Shown: positions 1 to 8,829, counted from the stretch's first letter. The stretch is 36,948 bases of DNA from Rhizobium sp. P40RR-XXII (GCF_012641405.1 NZ_JABAII010000033.1:1-36948), one strand, 5' to 3'. Made by a program: numbers and translations. The notes: generated from the sequence alone by a model not told the origin.

Positions 1-1
1 T

Positions 2-2023
2 CGCGTTGTCGGCGCGGCCCTTGCCGGCAAGGCGGCCGAGGGTCTCGAGAAAGAAGCCGGCATCCGGAGCCGCACGCTCGCCTCTTGGGAACTGCGCTGG
101 AAACAGCAGCGCGACATGCTGGATGCAAAGACGGTGTTCGTCATGGATGAGGCCGGTATGGTCGCGTCGAAGCAGATGGCGGGCTTCGTCGATGCAGCGG
201 TCAGGGCTGGCGCGAAGATCGTCTTGGTCGGTGATCCCGAGCAACTGCAGCCGATCGAGGCGGGTGCTGCGTTCCGCGCCATTGTCGATCGCATCGGCTA
301 TGCCGAACTCGAGACGATCTATCGCCAGCGCGAGGACTGGATGCGGCATGCCTCGCTCGATCTGGCGCGCGGCAATATCGATGAGGCGCTTCTTGCCTAT
401 CGCCGCCGTGGTCATGTCATCGGTGAAACGTTGAAGGCGCAAGCCGTCGAGAGTCTGGTCGCATCGTGGAACCACGACTACGATCCGAACAAGTCCATGC
501 TGATCTTGGCGCATCTGCGCCGCGACGTGCACATGCTCAATGGACTGGTCCGTGCAAAGCTGGTCGAGCGTGGCATTGTCGGAGAAGGACATGCTTTCCA
601 AACCGCGGATGGCACGCGCCGCTTCGACGCCGGCGACCAGATCGTCTTTCTGAAGAACGAGGGCTCGCTCGGCGTCAAGAACGGCATGATCGCTCATGTC
701 GTCGAGGCCGCGCCGAACCGGATCATCGCCATGGTCGGCGAGGGCGATCTGCGGCGGCTGGTGACGGTCGAGCAGCGGTTCTACAGCAATCTCGATCATG
801 GCTATGCCACCACGATCCATAAGAGCCAAGGTGCTACCGTCGATCGGGTGAAAGTGCTTGCCACGCTCTCACTCGACCGGCACCTGACATATGTCGCCAT
901 GACCCGCCATCGCGAGGATGTCCAGCTCTATTTCGGGCAGCGGTCGTTTCACTTGAACGGCGGCTTGACGAAGATCCTCTCGCGGAAGAACGCCAAGGAG
1001 ACCACGCTCGATTACGAGCGCGGGACGCTCTATCGACAGGCGCTCCGTTTTGCCGAAAACCGCGGCCTGCACATTGTCACGGTCGCGCGAACGCTGCTGC
1101 GTGACCGGCTCGACTGGACGCTACGTCAAAAGAACAGGCTCGCCGATCTCACCGACCGTTTGCGTGTGCTCGCCGAGCATCTCGGCTTGCGACAATCCCC
1201 GACAACACCATCAGCCAAGGAGTCAAAGCCCATGGTTGCCGGCATGACCCGGTTCGGGAATTCCGTTGCGGACACGGTCGCACGGAAGCTCGACACCGAT
1301 CCGTCGCTGAAGAAGCAGTGGGAAGAGGTCTCCATCCGCTTCCGTTACGTCTTCTCCGATCCGGAGACGGCATTCCGAGCGATGAACTTCGACGCCGCTC
1401 TTACCGACCGGCAGGCTGCTTGCGAGACGCTGCACAGGCTTGCCACCGAGCCGGCGTCGATCGGGCCACTCAATGGCAAGACCGGCATTCTCGCCAGCAA
1501 GGCGGATCGCGCGGCACGCCGCGTGGCCGAGGTCAATGTGCTGGCGCTGGCACGCGACCTCGAACGCTATCTCCAGATGCGCGAACACGCGGCAAAGCGG
1601 CTGGCGGCGGATGAGCAGGCGCTGCGCCAGCGTATGTCGATCGACATTCCCGCACTCTCGCCGGCCGTCCGCACGGTGCTGGAGCGCGCACGCGACGCGA
1701 TCGATCGCAACGATCTTCCTGCGGCGCTGGCATACGCGCTGGGCAACCGCGAGATCAAACTCGAAATCGACGACTTCAACAAAGCCGTGGCCGAGCGGTT
1801 CGGCGACCGCACGCTGCTCACCAACAAAGCCCGCGAGCCGGCCGGTCCGCTCTTCGAGAAGCTCGCCGACGGTCTCCAGTCAAAGCAGCGCGAAGAGCTA
1901 AAGCAAGCCTGGCCGGTGATGCGGACAGGCCAGCAGCTCGCCGCCCATGAACGAATGACGGAAACGTTGAAACAGGCGGAGACGCTTCGCCAGACGAAGA
2001 ACCAGGGGCTCTCGCTCAAATGA
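2..2023 (+). CDS. traA: TraA conjugative relaxase/helicase, 3' part (5' end outside window)
   Basis: This is the C-terminal 673 residues of a Ti-type TraA, which nicks oriT and unwinds the transferred strand. The open frame runs in from the left edge, so the relaxase domain and the first helicase motifs lie outside the window. Visible SF1 helicase motifs are VFVMDEAGM (Walker B-like, about residues 41-49 of the fragment), LVGDPEQLQPIEAG just after it, and YATTIHKSQGATVD followed by VAMTRHRED. The remaining ~350 residues are a charged, largely helical tail typical of the family. The stop overlaps the traF start in an ATGA, implying translational coupling. Whether the full protein is intact cannot be judged here. 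Confidence 0.95.
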   Translation, partial: RVVGAALAGKAAEGLEKEAGIRSRTLASWELRWKQQRDMLDAKTVFVMDEAGMVASKQMAGFVDAAVRAGAKIVLVGDPEQLQPIEAGAAFRAIVDRIGYAELETIYRQREDWMRHASLDLARGNIDEALLAYRRRGHVIGETLKAQAVESLVASWNHDYDPNKSMLILAHLRRDVHMLNGLVRAKLVERGIVGEGHAFQTADGTRRFDAGDQIVFLKNEGSLGVKNGMIAHVVEAAPNRIIAMVGEGDLRRLVTVEQRFYSNLDHGYATTIHKSQGATVDRVKVLATLSLDRHLTYVAMTRHREDVQLYFGQRSFHLNGGLTKILSRKNAKETTLDYERGTLYRQALRFAENRGLHIVTVARTLLRDRLDWTLRQKNRLADLTDRLRVLAEHLGLRQSPTTPSAKESKPMVAGMTRFGNSVADTVARKLDTDPSLKKQWEEVSIRFRYVFSDPETAFRAMNFDAALTDRQAACETLHRLATEPASIGPLNGKTGILASKADRAARRVAEVNVLALARDLERYLQMREHAAKRLAADEQALRQRMSIDIPALSPAVRTVLERARDAIDRNDLPAALAYALGNREIKLEIDDFNKAVAERFGDRTLLTNKAREPAGPLFEKLADGLQSKQREELKQAWPVMRTGQQLAAHERMTETLKQAETLRQTKNQGLSLK

Positions 2024-2562
2024 AGAAACCCGTGACGCAGAGCGGCGTGATTCCGTTACTCGGTGCCGCGTTGACGATCATGTCCGGAGTCGTTGTCGCC
2101 GGATGGATCGGCGATTACAGGCTGAACTTGACGCCGAGTGAGCCGCTCGGGCTTTGGCGCATCGAGCGGCCTGATCGTCTGATTGAAGTTGGCGATCTCG
2201 TCTTCATCTGCCCACCGGTGAATCCCCTGTTCGAGAAAGCCCGACAGCGCGGGTATCTTCGTCACGGTCTCTGCGCCGGTGGCTTTGCGCCACTCATCAA
2301 GACGGTCGCAGCACTTCCTGGCCAACGTGTTGAGATCGGCGAAAGCGTCGTCATCGATGGCCATTTGCTTGCCCGATCCGTTGTCTTGAAGACAGACGGC
2401 GAGGGCAGGGCAATCACGTCCTATTTGGGTGGGGTCGTGCCGCCCGGAACCCTCTTTCTCCACTCTTCCTTTGCGAGCTCCTATGACTCACGATATTTCG
2501 GACCAATCCCCGGTGCGGGCCTGCTCGGTCTTGCCCGCCCGATCTTTACCTACGATCCTTGA
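2020..2562 (+). CDS. traF: TraF, S26-family signal peptidase-like transfer protein
   Basis: TraF of IncP/Ti-type systems is a membrane-anchored protease of the signal peptidase I (S26) family that matures, and in IncP plasmids cyclises, the TrbC pilin. The 180-residue protein has an N-terminal hydrophobic segment (about 10-30). The Ser of LTPSEPLGLW (Ser40) and the Lys of PLIKTVAALPG (Lys94) fit the catalytic Ser/Lys dyad. The C-terminal GPIPGAGLLGLARPIF matches the conserved end of the family. The ATG overlaps the traA stop by 4 nt. The trb pilus genes it would serve are not in this window. Confidence 0.93.
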   Translation: MKKPVTQSGVIPLLGAALTIMSGVVVAGWIGDYRLNLTPSEPLGLWRIERPDRLIEVGDLVFICPPVNPLFEKARQRGYLRHGLCAGGFAPLIKTVAALPGQRVEIGESVVIDGHLLARSVVLKTDGEGRAITSYLGGVVPPGTLFLHSSFASSYDSRYFGPIPGAGLLGLARPIFTYDP

Positions 2563-3742
2563 TCGTATCCCTGGCCGCCGGCAATCCGTATGGCTCGTCA
2601 TGGCTGCAGTCGCGTGCGGCTGGACAGGCTGGAGCGGCAGCTTGCTGGCGCTTCCGGTGGCAATGCTCTTTCCGGCGCTCTGGGCTATGTCGTCGTCGCG
2701 CCTTGTGGCTGCGCTAGTATCGGCAGGCTATTTCCTCGCTGCCTCACGTGGTCTGCCGCAAGGTGTCACGAATTTCTACTCCTCCGAGCTTTGGCCCGGG
2801 CTCCTACTTTGGATTGGCGCCTGTCTCTCTTTTGTCGCGGTGCATGCGGTCGCCTGGGCAAACCAGCGTGGATATGGACGGGGAGGAGGACCGCCGGTGC
2901 GCTATCTGGTAGCGGCCGTCCTGACAGGACTGCCGCCTTTCGGCATCACCGGCTGGGCGCATCCGTTGACGGCCGCCGGCGTCTTGTTTCCGGGATGGGG
3001 GTGGTGGGGCCTCGCCGCGACTGCAGCTGGCCTTCTCATAATGACCACGCGAGTTTGGCCGGCTGCGGCCATCATCCTGGGAGGGTTCTGGCTTTGGTCC
3101 GTAGCTACGTGGACGGAGCCGAAACTACTGGATGGATGGAAGGCCGTCGACCTCGAATATGGGCAAAAGCTCGGACGCGACGCATCGCTTGCGCGTCATC
3201 GTGAACTGATTGCAACGGCGCGCAAGGCGGCAGGCGAGGGAATCCACGTGGTCGTCCTTCCAGAAAGCGCGCTCGGCTTCTGGACGCCAACGGTCGCGGG
3301 CCTCTGGCGAGACGCAATCCGGGATCCCCACATCACCGTCATTGCCGGTGCAGCGGTCGTCAACGCTGTGGGTTATGACAATGTGCTGGTGGCGATTTCG
3401 ACCGAGGAAGCGAGGGTTCTTTATCAGGAACGCATGCCTGTACCGGTCTCCATGTGGCAGCCATGGCTTGCCTGGACAAGGCAGGGCGGTGGCGCTCGTG
3501 TCCACCTTTTCGGAAGTCCTGCCGTCGAGATCGGCGGCGCTCGGATCGCTCCGCTAATTTGCTATGAACAACTCATCCTTTGGCCGGTCCTGCAGTCGAT
3601 GTTGCAGCGTCCTGACATCATCGTGGCAACCGGCAACGGCTGGTGGACCAAGGGCACATCGATCGTCGCAATCCAGCAAGCGAGCACTAATGCCTGGGCG
3701 AAGCTCTTCGATGTGCCCGTCGTCTTTGCTTTCAATACCTGA
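2483..3742 (+). CDS. traB: TraB conjugal transfer protein, membrane protein with CN-hydrolase-like domain
   Basis: This is the third gene of the traAFBH operon. The N-terminal half holds several hydrophobic segments (from VWLVMAAVACGWTGWSG through LIMTTRVWPAAAIILGGFW). The C-terminal half resembles the nitrilase/apolipoprotein N-acyltransferase fold, with VLPESALGFW (candidate Glu) and APLICYEQL (candidate Cys). The segment YQERMPVPV, where a catalytic Lys would be expected, shows no Lys, so activity is doubtful. It ends in VVFAFNT, as I recall for other TraB proteins. The start is uncertain. ATG 2483 overlaps traF by 80 nt and lacks a clear ribosome site; GTG 2513, TTG 2531 and ATG 2600 are in-frame alternatives. 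Confidence 0.88.
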   Translation: MTHDISDQSPVRACSVLPARSLPTILDRIPGRRQSVWLVMAAVACGWTGWSGSLLALPVAMLFPALWAMSSSRLVAALVSAGYFLAASRGLPQGVTNFYSSELWPGLLLWIGACLSFVAVHAVAWANQRGYGRGGGPPVRYLVAAVLTGLPPFGITGWAHPLTAAGVLFPGWGWWGLAATAAGLLIMTTRVWPAAAIILGGFWLWSVATWTEPKLLDGWKAVDLEYGQKLGRDASLARHRELIATARKAAGEGIHVVVLPESALGFWTPTVAGLWRDAIRDPHITVIAGAAVVNAVGYDNVLVAISTEEARVLYQERMPVPVSMWQPWLAWTRQGGGARVHLFGSPAVEIGGARIAPLICYEQLILWPVLQSMLQRPDIIVATGNGWWTKGTSIVAIQQASTNAWAKLFDVPVVFAFNT

Positions 3743-3756
3743 GAAAGGAAAACTGG

Positions 3757-4389
3757 ATGATAGATGCAGCCCTCATCAAGCAATGCGCCGATCCGGGCTT
3801 GAAGCCTGCGATCGTGGAACAGTTCATCGAGCGTGCAGGGTCGCCGGATCCGCTTGCCGTCACGGTCCGATCTGGAAACCGCGTCATTCTTGTGCCGAAA
3901 CCGACGACCTTCGCCGAGGCCATGGAACTAATCCGCCAGCACATTGGTCGCGACACATTACGGGTCGGGATTACCCAATATCCGGCCGGTCTCGGCATTA
4001 TAGAGGCGGGTGAACTCAAGCCGGACATCGTCGACGCTTGCGCCAATCTTAAAATGGGCACTCGCTTGTTCGCCAAGGTCTATCGCATCGTCATGAAGTG
4101 GTACGGCAACCCCACCAACGAGGAGGTCCAGCCGCAGGTGTTCGATGACGCCATCGTCGCTTGGCAGACGGGATATTTCGAGGGCACGGCCGTGTTTCGG
4201 GCGCCAGACCCCGCAGACGTGAAGGTGGCCGTACCAAGGCACGAGGCGCGGGCTGGCGAGACAAATGAAGACATATACGAGCAACGGCAGGAAGATGAGC
4301 GCCAGAACACGTCGGGCTCTGCCAACCGGAACGATCCTTACAGGGCAGGGACGCGCGTCGATCTCTCCGCAATTGGCGGCTCGAAATAA
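3757..4389 (+). CDS. traH: TraH, VirB1-like lytic transglycosylase-type transfer protein
   Basis: This 210-residue protein is last in traAFBH, starting 14 nt after traB behind AAAGGA. The segment ERAGSPDPLAV (Glu25) resembles the ESxxNPxA motif around the catalytic Glu of SLT/VirB1 enzymes. YPAGLGIIEAGELKPDIVDACANLKMGTRLFAKVY resembles their GLxQI...NL..G..L core, here given as an extended match rather than a strict motif. VirB1-like enzymes open peptidoglycan locally for the mating channel. The last ~50 residues are polar and charged, probably unstructured. No clear signal peptide is visible, so the route to the periplasm is unclear. Confidence 0.88.
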   Translation: MIDAALIKQCADPGLKPAIVEQFIERAGSPDPLAVTVRSGNRVILVPKPTTFAEAMELIRQHIGRDTLRVGITQYPAGLGIIEAGELKPDIVDACANLKMGTRLFAKVYRIVMKWYGNPTNEEVQPQVFDDAIVAWQTGYFEGTAVFRAPDPADVKVAVPRHEARAGETNEDIYEQRQEDERQNTSGSANRNDPYRAGTRVDLSAIGGSK

Positions 4390-4520
4390 GTGCCGTTTCC
4401 ATAGACGGTCACGAGCAAAACAGCCATCGCTCTACTGCGAACGCCCACGTACGCGGCGGTGTGGTCGTCCTCAGATGCCCGGACAACTACAATCCTGACG
4501 CGCTTCTTGAAAGGAATTCC

Positions 4521-5258
4521 ATGGGAGACCGACGACAGTCGCCATTGTCATTGTCTCTCGCGACCTTGCAAAGTGTAGACGACAAGACGGATTTGAACGT
4601 GGCCATGGGTGATATACGAGACCGCTACGACTTTGCTCATCTGGTCTTTCTGCTAATTCGCCCCTCAAACCACTCAAACATCTATCCGTTGTATTGCACG
4701 ACATATCCTCAAGAATGGACGTCTCTTTATCTTCGGAAGAACTATTTCGAGATCGACCCAGTCATCGACCTTAACCAGACCGGCTTTCTCCCCGTCGATT
4801 GGTCAGATCTGGATCGAAGGTCTGTGAGAACTCGCGCCTTCTTCAGGGAGGCTAATGCATTTGGGGTCGGTCGGCACGGTATGACGGTTCCGGTCAGAGG
4901 TCCACGTGGTGAGCGCAGCCTGTTTTCTGCGACGTCGAACCTGCCGAGGTCTCAATGGCGAAAATTAAGCGATTCAAGCAGCCACGACTTCCAAATTCTT
5001 TCCTATTACCTGCACGAGAAAGTGCTCTGCCTATCCGGCTTGCGGAAAAATGGCGGCTATCGAAAACTTTCCAGACGCGAGCAGGAGTGCCTCCAGCTCC
5101 TTGCAAGCGGCATGGTTCCGAAGCGCATCGCCTCGACCTTGCGGCTTTCAGAAAGCGTGGTGCGCCTTTATCTGAGATTAGCCAAACGCAAACTCAATGC
5201 CGCGACGATCTATCAGGCGATCGCACGGGCGAGTTTTCTTGAGATAATCCAGCCCTGA
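4521..5258 (+). CDS. LuxR-family regulator with acyl-homoserine-lactone-binding domain
   Basis: This 245-residue regulator has an N-terminal autoinducer-binding domain and a C-terminal LuxR/FixJ helix-turn-helix (about residues 183-240, LSRREQECLQLLASGM...). All pocket residues conserved in AHL receptors can be placed: Trp66, Tyr70, Asp79-Pro80, Trp94 and Gly120. It is therefore probably a true AHL receptor. The start is ATG 4521 behind AAGGA; an upstream in-frame start at 4461 has no such site. It lies 131 nt after traH on the same strand and just before a methyltransferase gene. It is clearly different from the TraR at 33 kb. No AHL synthase gene is in the window. It could be a second conjugation regulator, as CinR is on some rhizobial plasmids, or a local regulator of the next genes. 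Confidence 0.9.
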   Translation: MGDRRQSPLSLSLATLQSVDDKTDLNVAMGDIRDRYDFAHLVFLLIRPSNHSNIYPLYCTTYPQEWTSLYLRKNYFEIDPVIDLNQTGFLPVDWSDLDRRSVRTRAFFREANAFGVGRHGMTVPVRGPRGERSLFSATSNLPRSQWRKLSDSSSHDFQILSYYLHEKVLCLSGLRKNGGYRKLSRREQECLQLLASGMVPKRIASTLRLSESVVRLYLRLAKRKLNAATIYQAIARASFLEIIQP

Positions 5259-5323
5259 CAACAGCTGCTATGGACACTTTTAGTTCTATGTAATCACGCC
5301 CTTCTGTAACCCAAAGTTGCGCG

Positions 5324-5341
5324 TCAATCTAGCGAGATTGA
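5324..5341. promoter_or_regulatory. 18-bp inverted repeat upstream of the methyltransferase gene
   Basis: TCAATCT and AGATTGA are perfect 7-bp arms around AGCG. The size matches the 18-20 bp dyads bound by LuxR-family regulators, and the site lies in the 240-nt gap between the LuxR gene and the methyltransferase gene. It does not match the Ti tra-box consensus. A short terminator hairpin is possible, but no T-run follows. Confidence 0.45.
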
Positions 5342-5498
5342 TAGATTGCACCAAGGCGCCTCGTCAATCACCTCTACCTTCTCACGGATAGCCGCAAAGA
5401 ACGCCTTGCAAAAGGGCGATCAGCAGCACCGCGATGCTCGTCCAGAACATTGGATCAGAGCCGCACTAATCCTTTGGTTAAATGTCGAGGAACGCGCG

Positions 5499-6539
5499 AT
5501 GGTGGATCAACAGACCATGGAATCCTGGCGGAATGCTCCGCGGCTCAATTCGTTCGCAACTTTCTTTGAGCGAACTGCCAGCGGGCTTGAAGGTGCACCC
5601 GATCTTGGCAGACCAGAACCTGAAATGGATCTTCTATCCTTCGATCTCGATTGCATGACGTTCTGGGATACACATCGGCGTTTGTGGGGGCATTTCGATA
5701 GCCATTATTTCGCAAGCATTCCCTATCGGCTGGAGGAGGAATGCCGTCTCGCCGCGGCGATCCTGTTGTTTGGTCTGCAATCATGGGCGCGCAGCGGGCA
5801 TGCCGCGACCATCTATACCTTAGGGGCAGGCGCCGGCACGCTTGCAAGAGCGCTGGCAAAACTGGGCGACGGGCGACTGAAGACCCTCTGCTGCAGCCCA
5901 ACGGGCGGCAATCGTGACTGTTTTTTTGCTCAAAGGGGCAGCGAAGACGCTCATTTCCACCATGGGCCATTCTTCGAGCTGGACGATGAACGTTATGGCA
6001 CCGATGACAATCTTCGACCTTTCCGCAACGGTTACGACGTCCTGTTCGAGGACACGACGTTCCAGATGTACAGTGGTGATAGGGAAAAGCAGCTTGCTTT
6101 CGTCACGCCTCGAATCCGGCCCGGCGGCCTGCTGGTGCAAGTCCAAAAGCTCAGCCATCGCAACATCGAAGTTTACCTGGAACGGGAGCGTCAAAAGGAT
6201 GAGTTGTTCAAGCCCCGATTTTTTTCCAACACCCAAATTGTCGCCAAGAAGCGCGATGTCCTGGATACGATGCTAGATCTCCAGGTCGATCTGGAAGCCT
6301 CGGTAACGGCTCTCCGGTCGTATTTCCGTTATTCTGTGATCACTTGGAACAGCGGAAATTTCTATACGATTGTGTCGTCTAATTCTCTAAAATCACTAGG
6401 AAACTTTGTGACATCAATGGTGAAGCCGGCCATGCCGGCAGACTTTTGTCATGAAGTTGTGCCACGCGTTCTCGTGAACGAACGGAACGATCCCATTCCG
6501 CTAGGATGGACTTGGCGATCCGCGCGGTCCCCTTTTTGA
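5499..6539 (+). CDS. Class I SAM-dependent methyltransferase-like protein
   Basis: This 346-residue protein has a Rossmann-type glycine motif, YTLGAGAGTLARAL (about residues 106-119), fitting SAM motif I. Later DVLFEDTTFQMYSG and IRPGGLLVQVQK fit the strand 4 and strand 5 regions of class I methyltransferases. The ~100 N-terminal residues and the C-terminal third match nothing I recognise and may set the substrate. The start is ATG 5499 behind GAGGA; the frame opens earlier, at 5346, without a ribosome site. It follows a LuxR regulator and precedes an unknown 469-residue protein 73 nt downstream. The pairing of a methyltransferase with an unknown partner of this size recalls noeA-noeB of Sinorhizobium, but I cannot confirm that from the sequence. 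Confidence 0.75.
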   Translation: MVDQQTMESWRNAPRLNSFATFFERTASGLEGAPDLGRPEPEMDLLSFDLDCMTFWDTHRRLWGHFDSHYFASIPYRLEEECRLAAAILLFGLQSWARSGHAATIYTLGAGAGTLARALAKLGDGRLKTLCCSPTGGNRDCFFAQRGSEDAHFHHGPFFELDDERYGTDDNLRPFRNGYDVLFEDTTFQMYSGDREKQLAFVTPRIRPGGLLVQVQKLSHRNIEVYLERERQKDELFKPRFFSNTQIVAKKRDVLDTMLDLQVDLEASVTALRSYFRYSVITWNSGNFYTIVSSNSLKSLGNFVTSMVKPAMPADFCHEVVPRVLVNERNDPIPLGWTWRSARSPF

Positions 6540-6612
6540 CGCATCTTGGGACCAACTCCAATGCAGACGCAACCAGTAAAAATCAGGGCTGGCGGAATAG
6601 GAGTGCCGACAA

Positions 6613-8022
6613 ATGGGCGGGGAGCAGTCGAGTGCGGATTGCGGTATTAGCACCGCTGCGCAGGTCAGAGAGACCTTGTCTTATCTTATGCCCGGCCTCG
6701 AGCCCTTCTGGGCGCTCCCACTCAAAGACTATGCAAGGGCCGTTTATCATATCGAAAGTGCCCGCGGCGGATGTTCGCATCGCGATGAGGCGATGGCCCG
6801 GTTTAAGAAGCTCGTTAAGCGCACGGCGTTGAGGTCAGGCGCCGATCGGGAAAGTGCGGAAAATGCGAGCCGACAAATAGCCGCTTCACCGGTTATCCAA
6901 ACTGGACCTCATTGCCATTTGCTGATCGAGCCGGATGCTTTCTACACGCATCTGTTCAGCATCCTCGGTCTGAGCGCATATGCGTGCCGGTGGCATGTCT
7001 GCTACAGCGCCTCGACCGTGAAATTCGTGGAAAGTGCAAAAAAGGGCCCTGGATGGCTTCGGTTGGACGGAGATTCGGTAAACGTCTTTGGCCTTTCTCG
7101 AAGCCAAATGGATCCTTATAGTATCTGCGGCTTCAACGGGCCTTATCGATTTCTTCTGTCGGATCAAAAGGGTGGTGGACCCGCCAATGCCGCGGCGGCC
7201 CGGCTCAAGGCTATTCTACCCGACGCGGAGTTTCCTTCGGCCGCCGAGGCGATCAAAGCTGCAAATCAGTTCCTGTGGCAAAGGGCGTTTCCGCCCTCCA
7301 TTCGGCTGCTGCAATTTGATGACATCGATGTTGCCGATCTCGTCGCGGAACATTTCGAGGACGCGGCGTCGTGGCTTTCAACCCGCCTCACTGGCGATGG
7401 CCTGTTTGCGGAACGATTGTTACAGACGTTGGACCAGCTCAATGCCGGGCCGTGGGCGGGATGGATTCGGCAAACCACTGATTTTTTCTGGGGTTTGGCG
7501 GAAGGTCGGATATTTCCCCTGCGGCTAAACAATGGCGTTCTTACAAGTCGGTCTTCGCCGGCTTTCAATGTGAGGTTCGATCCCCAGACCCTCGCAGCCT
7601 CACTGCGTCAACGCCAATTGGTGCCAAATCTCCTCATTGCGTTTCTGGTCATATCGATCCTGCCGGGTATTCGTGTTCTCGGCGGCTGCCGTCAGGTGGT
7701 CTATTATCCGCTCATGCGCTACCTTATTGCCAGTGCGCTCGAACGCTCAGACGATCACCATCTTTTCGATGTGCTGTCCGCCGACGTGCGGCCCGGCGTA
7801 TGGGGACATCGCGTTTTGCGGCCCGATGAGGGTTATCCCTTTTTGGAATTCGAGCGAAGTGGCAATATGTCGGACTTGGCCGCCCGATATGGATGTTGCT
7901 CGTTAAACAAGGCATCCGGTAATCTCGAAAGCTTTAGCGGCGATCCCATTTGGGCAGACTTGTCCGCACATGTCAGAGCTCGAGCAATTCACTCTGCTTC
8001 CCCCGAGTTGCGGTGGGCCTAA
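6613..8022 (+). CDS. Unrecognised 469-residue protein linked to the methyltransferase
   Basis: I do not recognise this family. The start is ATG 6613 behind AGGAG, and codon use looks like a real gene. The protein is soluble-looking; a short hydrophobic stretch, LPNLLIAFLVISILPG (around residues 335-350), is probably buried rather than a membrane span. Possible motifs are TGPHCHLLIEP (His100, His102), RWHVCYSASTVKF (Cys130), GFNGPYRFLL and GGCRQVVYYPLMRY. The clustered His, Cys and Trp near residues 100-138 could form an active or metal site. It sits between a methyltransferase and an acetyltransferase, so an enzymatic or carrier role in the same pathway is a reasonable guess, no more. Confidence 0.75.
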   Translation: MGGEQSSADCGISTAAQVRETLSYLMPGLEPFWALPLKDYARAVYHIESARGGCSHRDEAMARFKKLVKRTALRSGADRESAENASRQIAASPVIQTGPHCHLLIEPDAFYTHLFSILGLSAYACRWHVCYSASTVKFVESAKKGPGWLRLDGDSVNVFGLSRSQMDPYSICGFNGPYRFLLSDQKGGGPANAAAARLKAILPDAEFPSAAEAIKAANQFLWQRAFPPSIRLLQFDDIDVADLVAEHFEDAASWLSTRLTGDGLFAERLLQTLDQLNAGPWAGWIRQTTDFFWGLAEGRIFPLRLNNGVLTSRSSPAFNVRFDPQTLAASLRQRQLVPNLLIAFLVISILPGIRVLGGCRQVVYYPLMRYLIASALERSDDHHLFDVLSADVRPGVWGHRVLRPDEGYPFLEFERSGNMSDLAARYGCCSLNKASGNLESFSGDPIWADLSAHVRARAIHSASPELRWA

Positions 8023-8148
8023 TCCCCGCGGGTCTCGGTGTGCTTACTGACGAGGCAGTTCGGAGACGATAGCCTGCCGACATATGGCAAGCGCGGATTG
8101 AGTTCAACGCGTTCGCCGCGACCTAAAAGCGTTTTGTTGGAGGCTGCT

Positions 8149-8655
8149 ATGAGTGCAGATGGAGTATGGATCAGGCAAATTTCCTCTGATGAGATTGACA
8201 TATTCCGACGCATTCGCCTGGAGGCTCTTCGCACCGAGCCGTCGTCCTTTGCCAGCCGATTTGAGGATTGGGCTGTTTTGTCCGACGACGAGTGGCGCCG
8301 ACGGCTGAACGATCCCGTGTTCATCGCGTTCAGCGGGGACGAGCCTATCGGCATGATGGGATTATTGCGTCAACGTCCAGCAAAGATGGCCCATCGGGCC
8401 ACACTTGTCATGGTTTATCTTCGTGAGAGTTTTCGTCGAACAGGTCTTGCCGGAGATCTCCTTGGCGCAGTCGTCGACTTTGCAAAGGAGACGGACATCT
8501 TGCAGCTGGAGCTGGCGGTCAGCGCTGAAAACCCACAGGCAATAGGGTTTTATCTTCGGGAAGGTTTCTCCGAAGTCGGGATAATTCCCGGCGGGCTGTT
8601 GGACGGCGACAGGGAGATAGGGGAAATCCTCATGGTGCGGCGACTGGTGGGATGA
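8149..8655 (+). CDS. GNAT-family N-acetyltransferase
   Basis: This 168-residue single-domain protein has GNAT features. An N-terminal IRLEALRTEPSSF segment is typical of small GNATs. The strand 4/acetyl-CoA loop region is LVMVYLRESFRRTGLAGDLL (a relaxed R/QxxGxG/A pyrophosphate loop), and the C-terminal ENPQAIGFYLREGFSEVG is the usual N-x-x-A-x-x-F-Y-x-x-x-G-F signature. ATG 8149 was chosen because TTGGAGG precedes it; the frame opens at 8038 without one. It is 126 nt after the unknown gene on the same strand and may belong to the same unit. The substrate could be a small amine, amino acid or peptide N-terminus. Confidence 0.85.
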   Translation: MSADGVWIRQISSDEIDIFRRIRLEALRTEPSSFASRFEDWAVLSDDEWRRRLNDPVFIAFSGDEPIGMMGLLRQRPAKMAHRATLVMVYLRESFRRTGLAGDLLGAVVDFAKETDILQLELAVSAENPQAIGFYLREGFSEVGIIPGGLLDGDREIGEILMVRRLVG

Positions 8656-8769
8656 GACCGTGGCGCAGTCCAGACGGGGGACGCTGTCACAACAGAGCCG
8701 CTTTGCAACCTCGCTGGGGCGCTAACTAAAGCGGCGCGAACGAACTAGTTCGATAGTTCAAAGCGCCGA

Positions 8770-8796
8770 AAAGACAAAGCCCGCGCGAAGCGGGCT
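8770..8796 (-). terminator. Rho-independent terminator of the gene at 8830-9306
   Basis: On the minus strand AGCCCGC and GCGGGCT form a 7-bp GC-rich stem with a 5-nt loop, followed by TTTGTCTTTT. It lies just past the stop codon of the minus-strand gene. A shorter T-run on the other side (GAGTTTT) may also let it stop + strand transcription from the GNAT gene. Confidence 0.75.
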
Positions 8797-8829
8797 GAGT
8801 TTTGGGTTGGTGATGGTTCAGGCTTTGGC

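Noticed and set aside
5499..8022. Naming the methyltransferase and its partner noeA and noeB
   Set aside because: Gene order type and sizes are suggestive, but I cannot verify similarity from memory, so no symbols were given.
8741..8752. 12-bp palindrome CGAACTAGTTCG after the GNAT gene
   Set aside because: Short palindromes occur by chance, and it has neither a nearby promoter nor a T-run to suggest a role.
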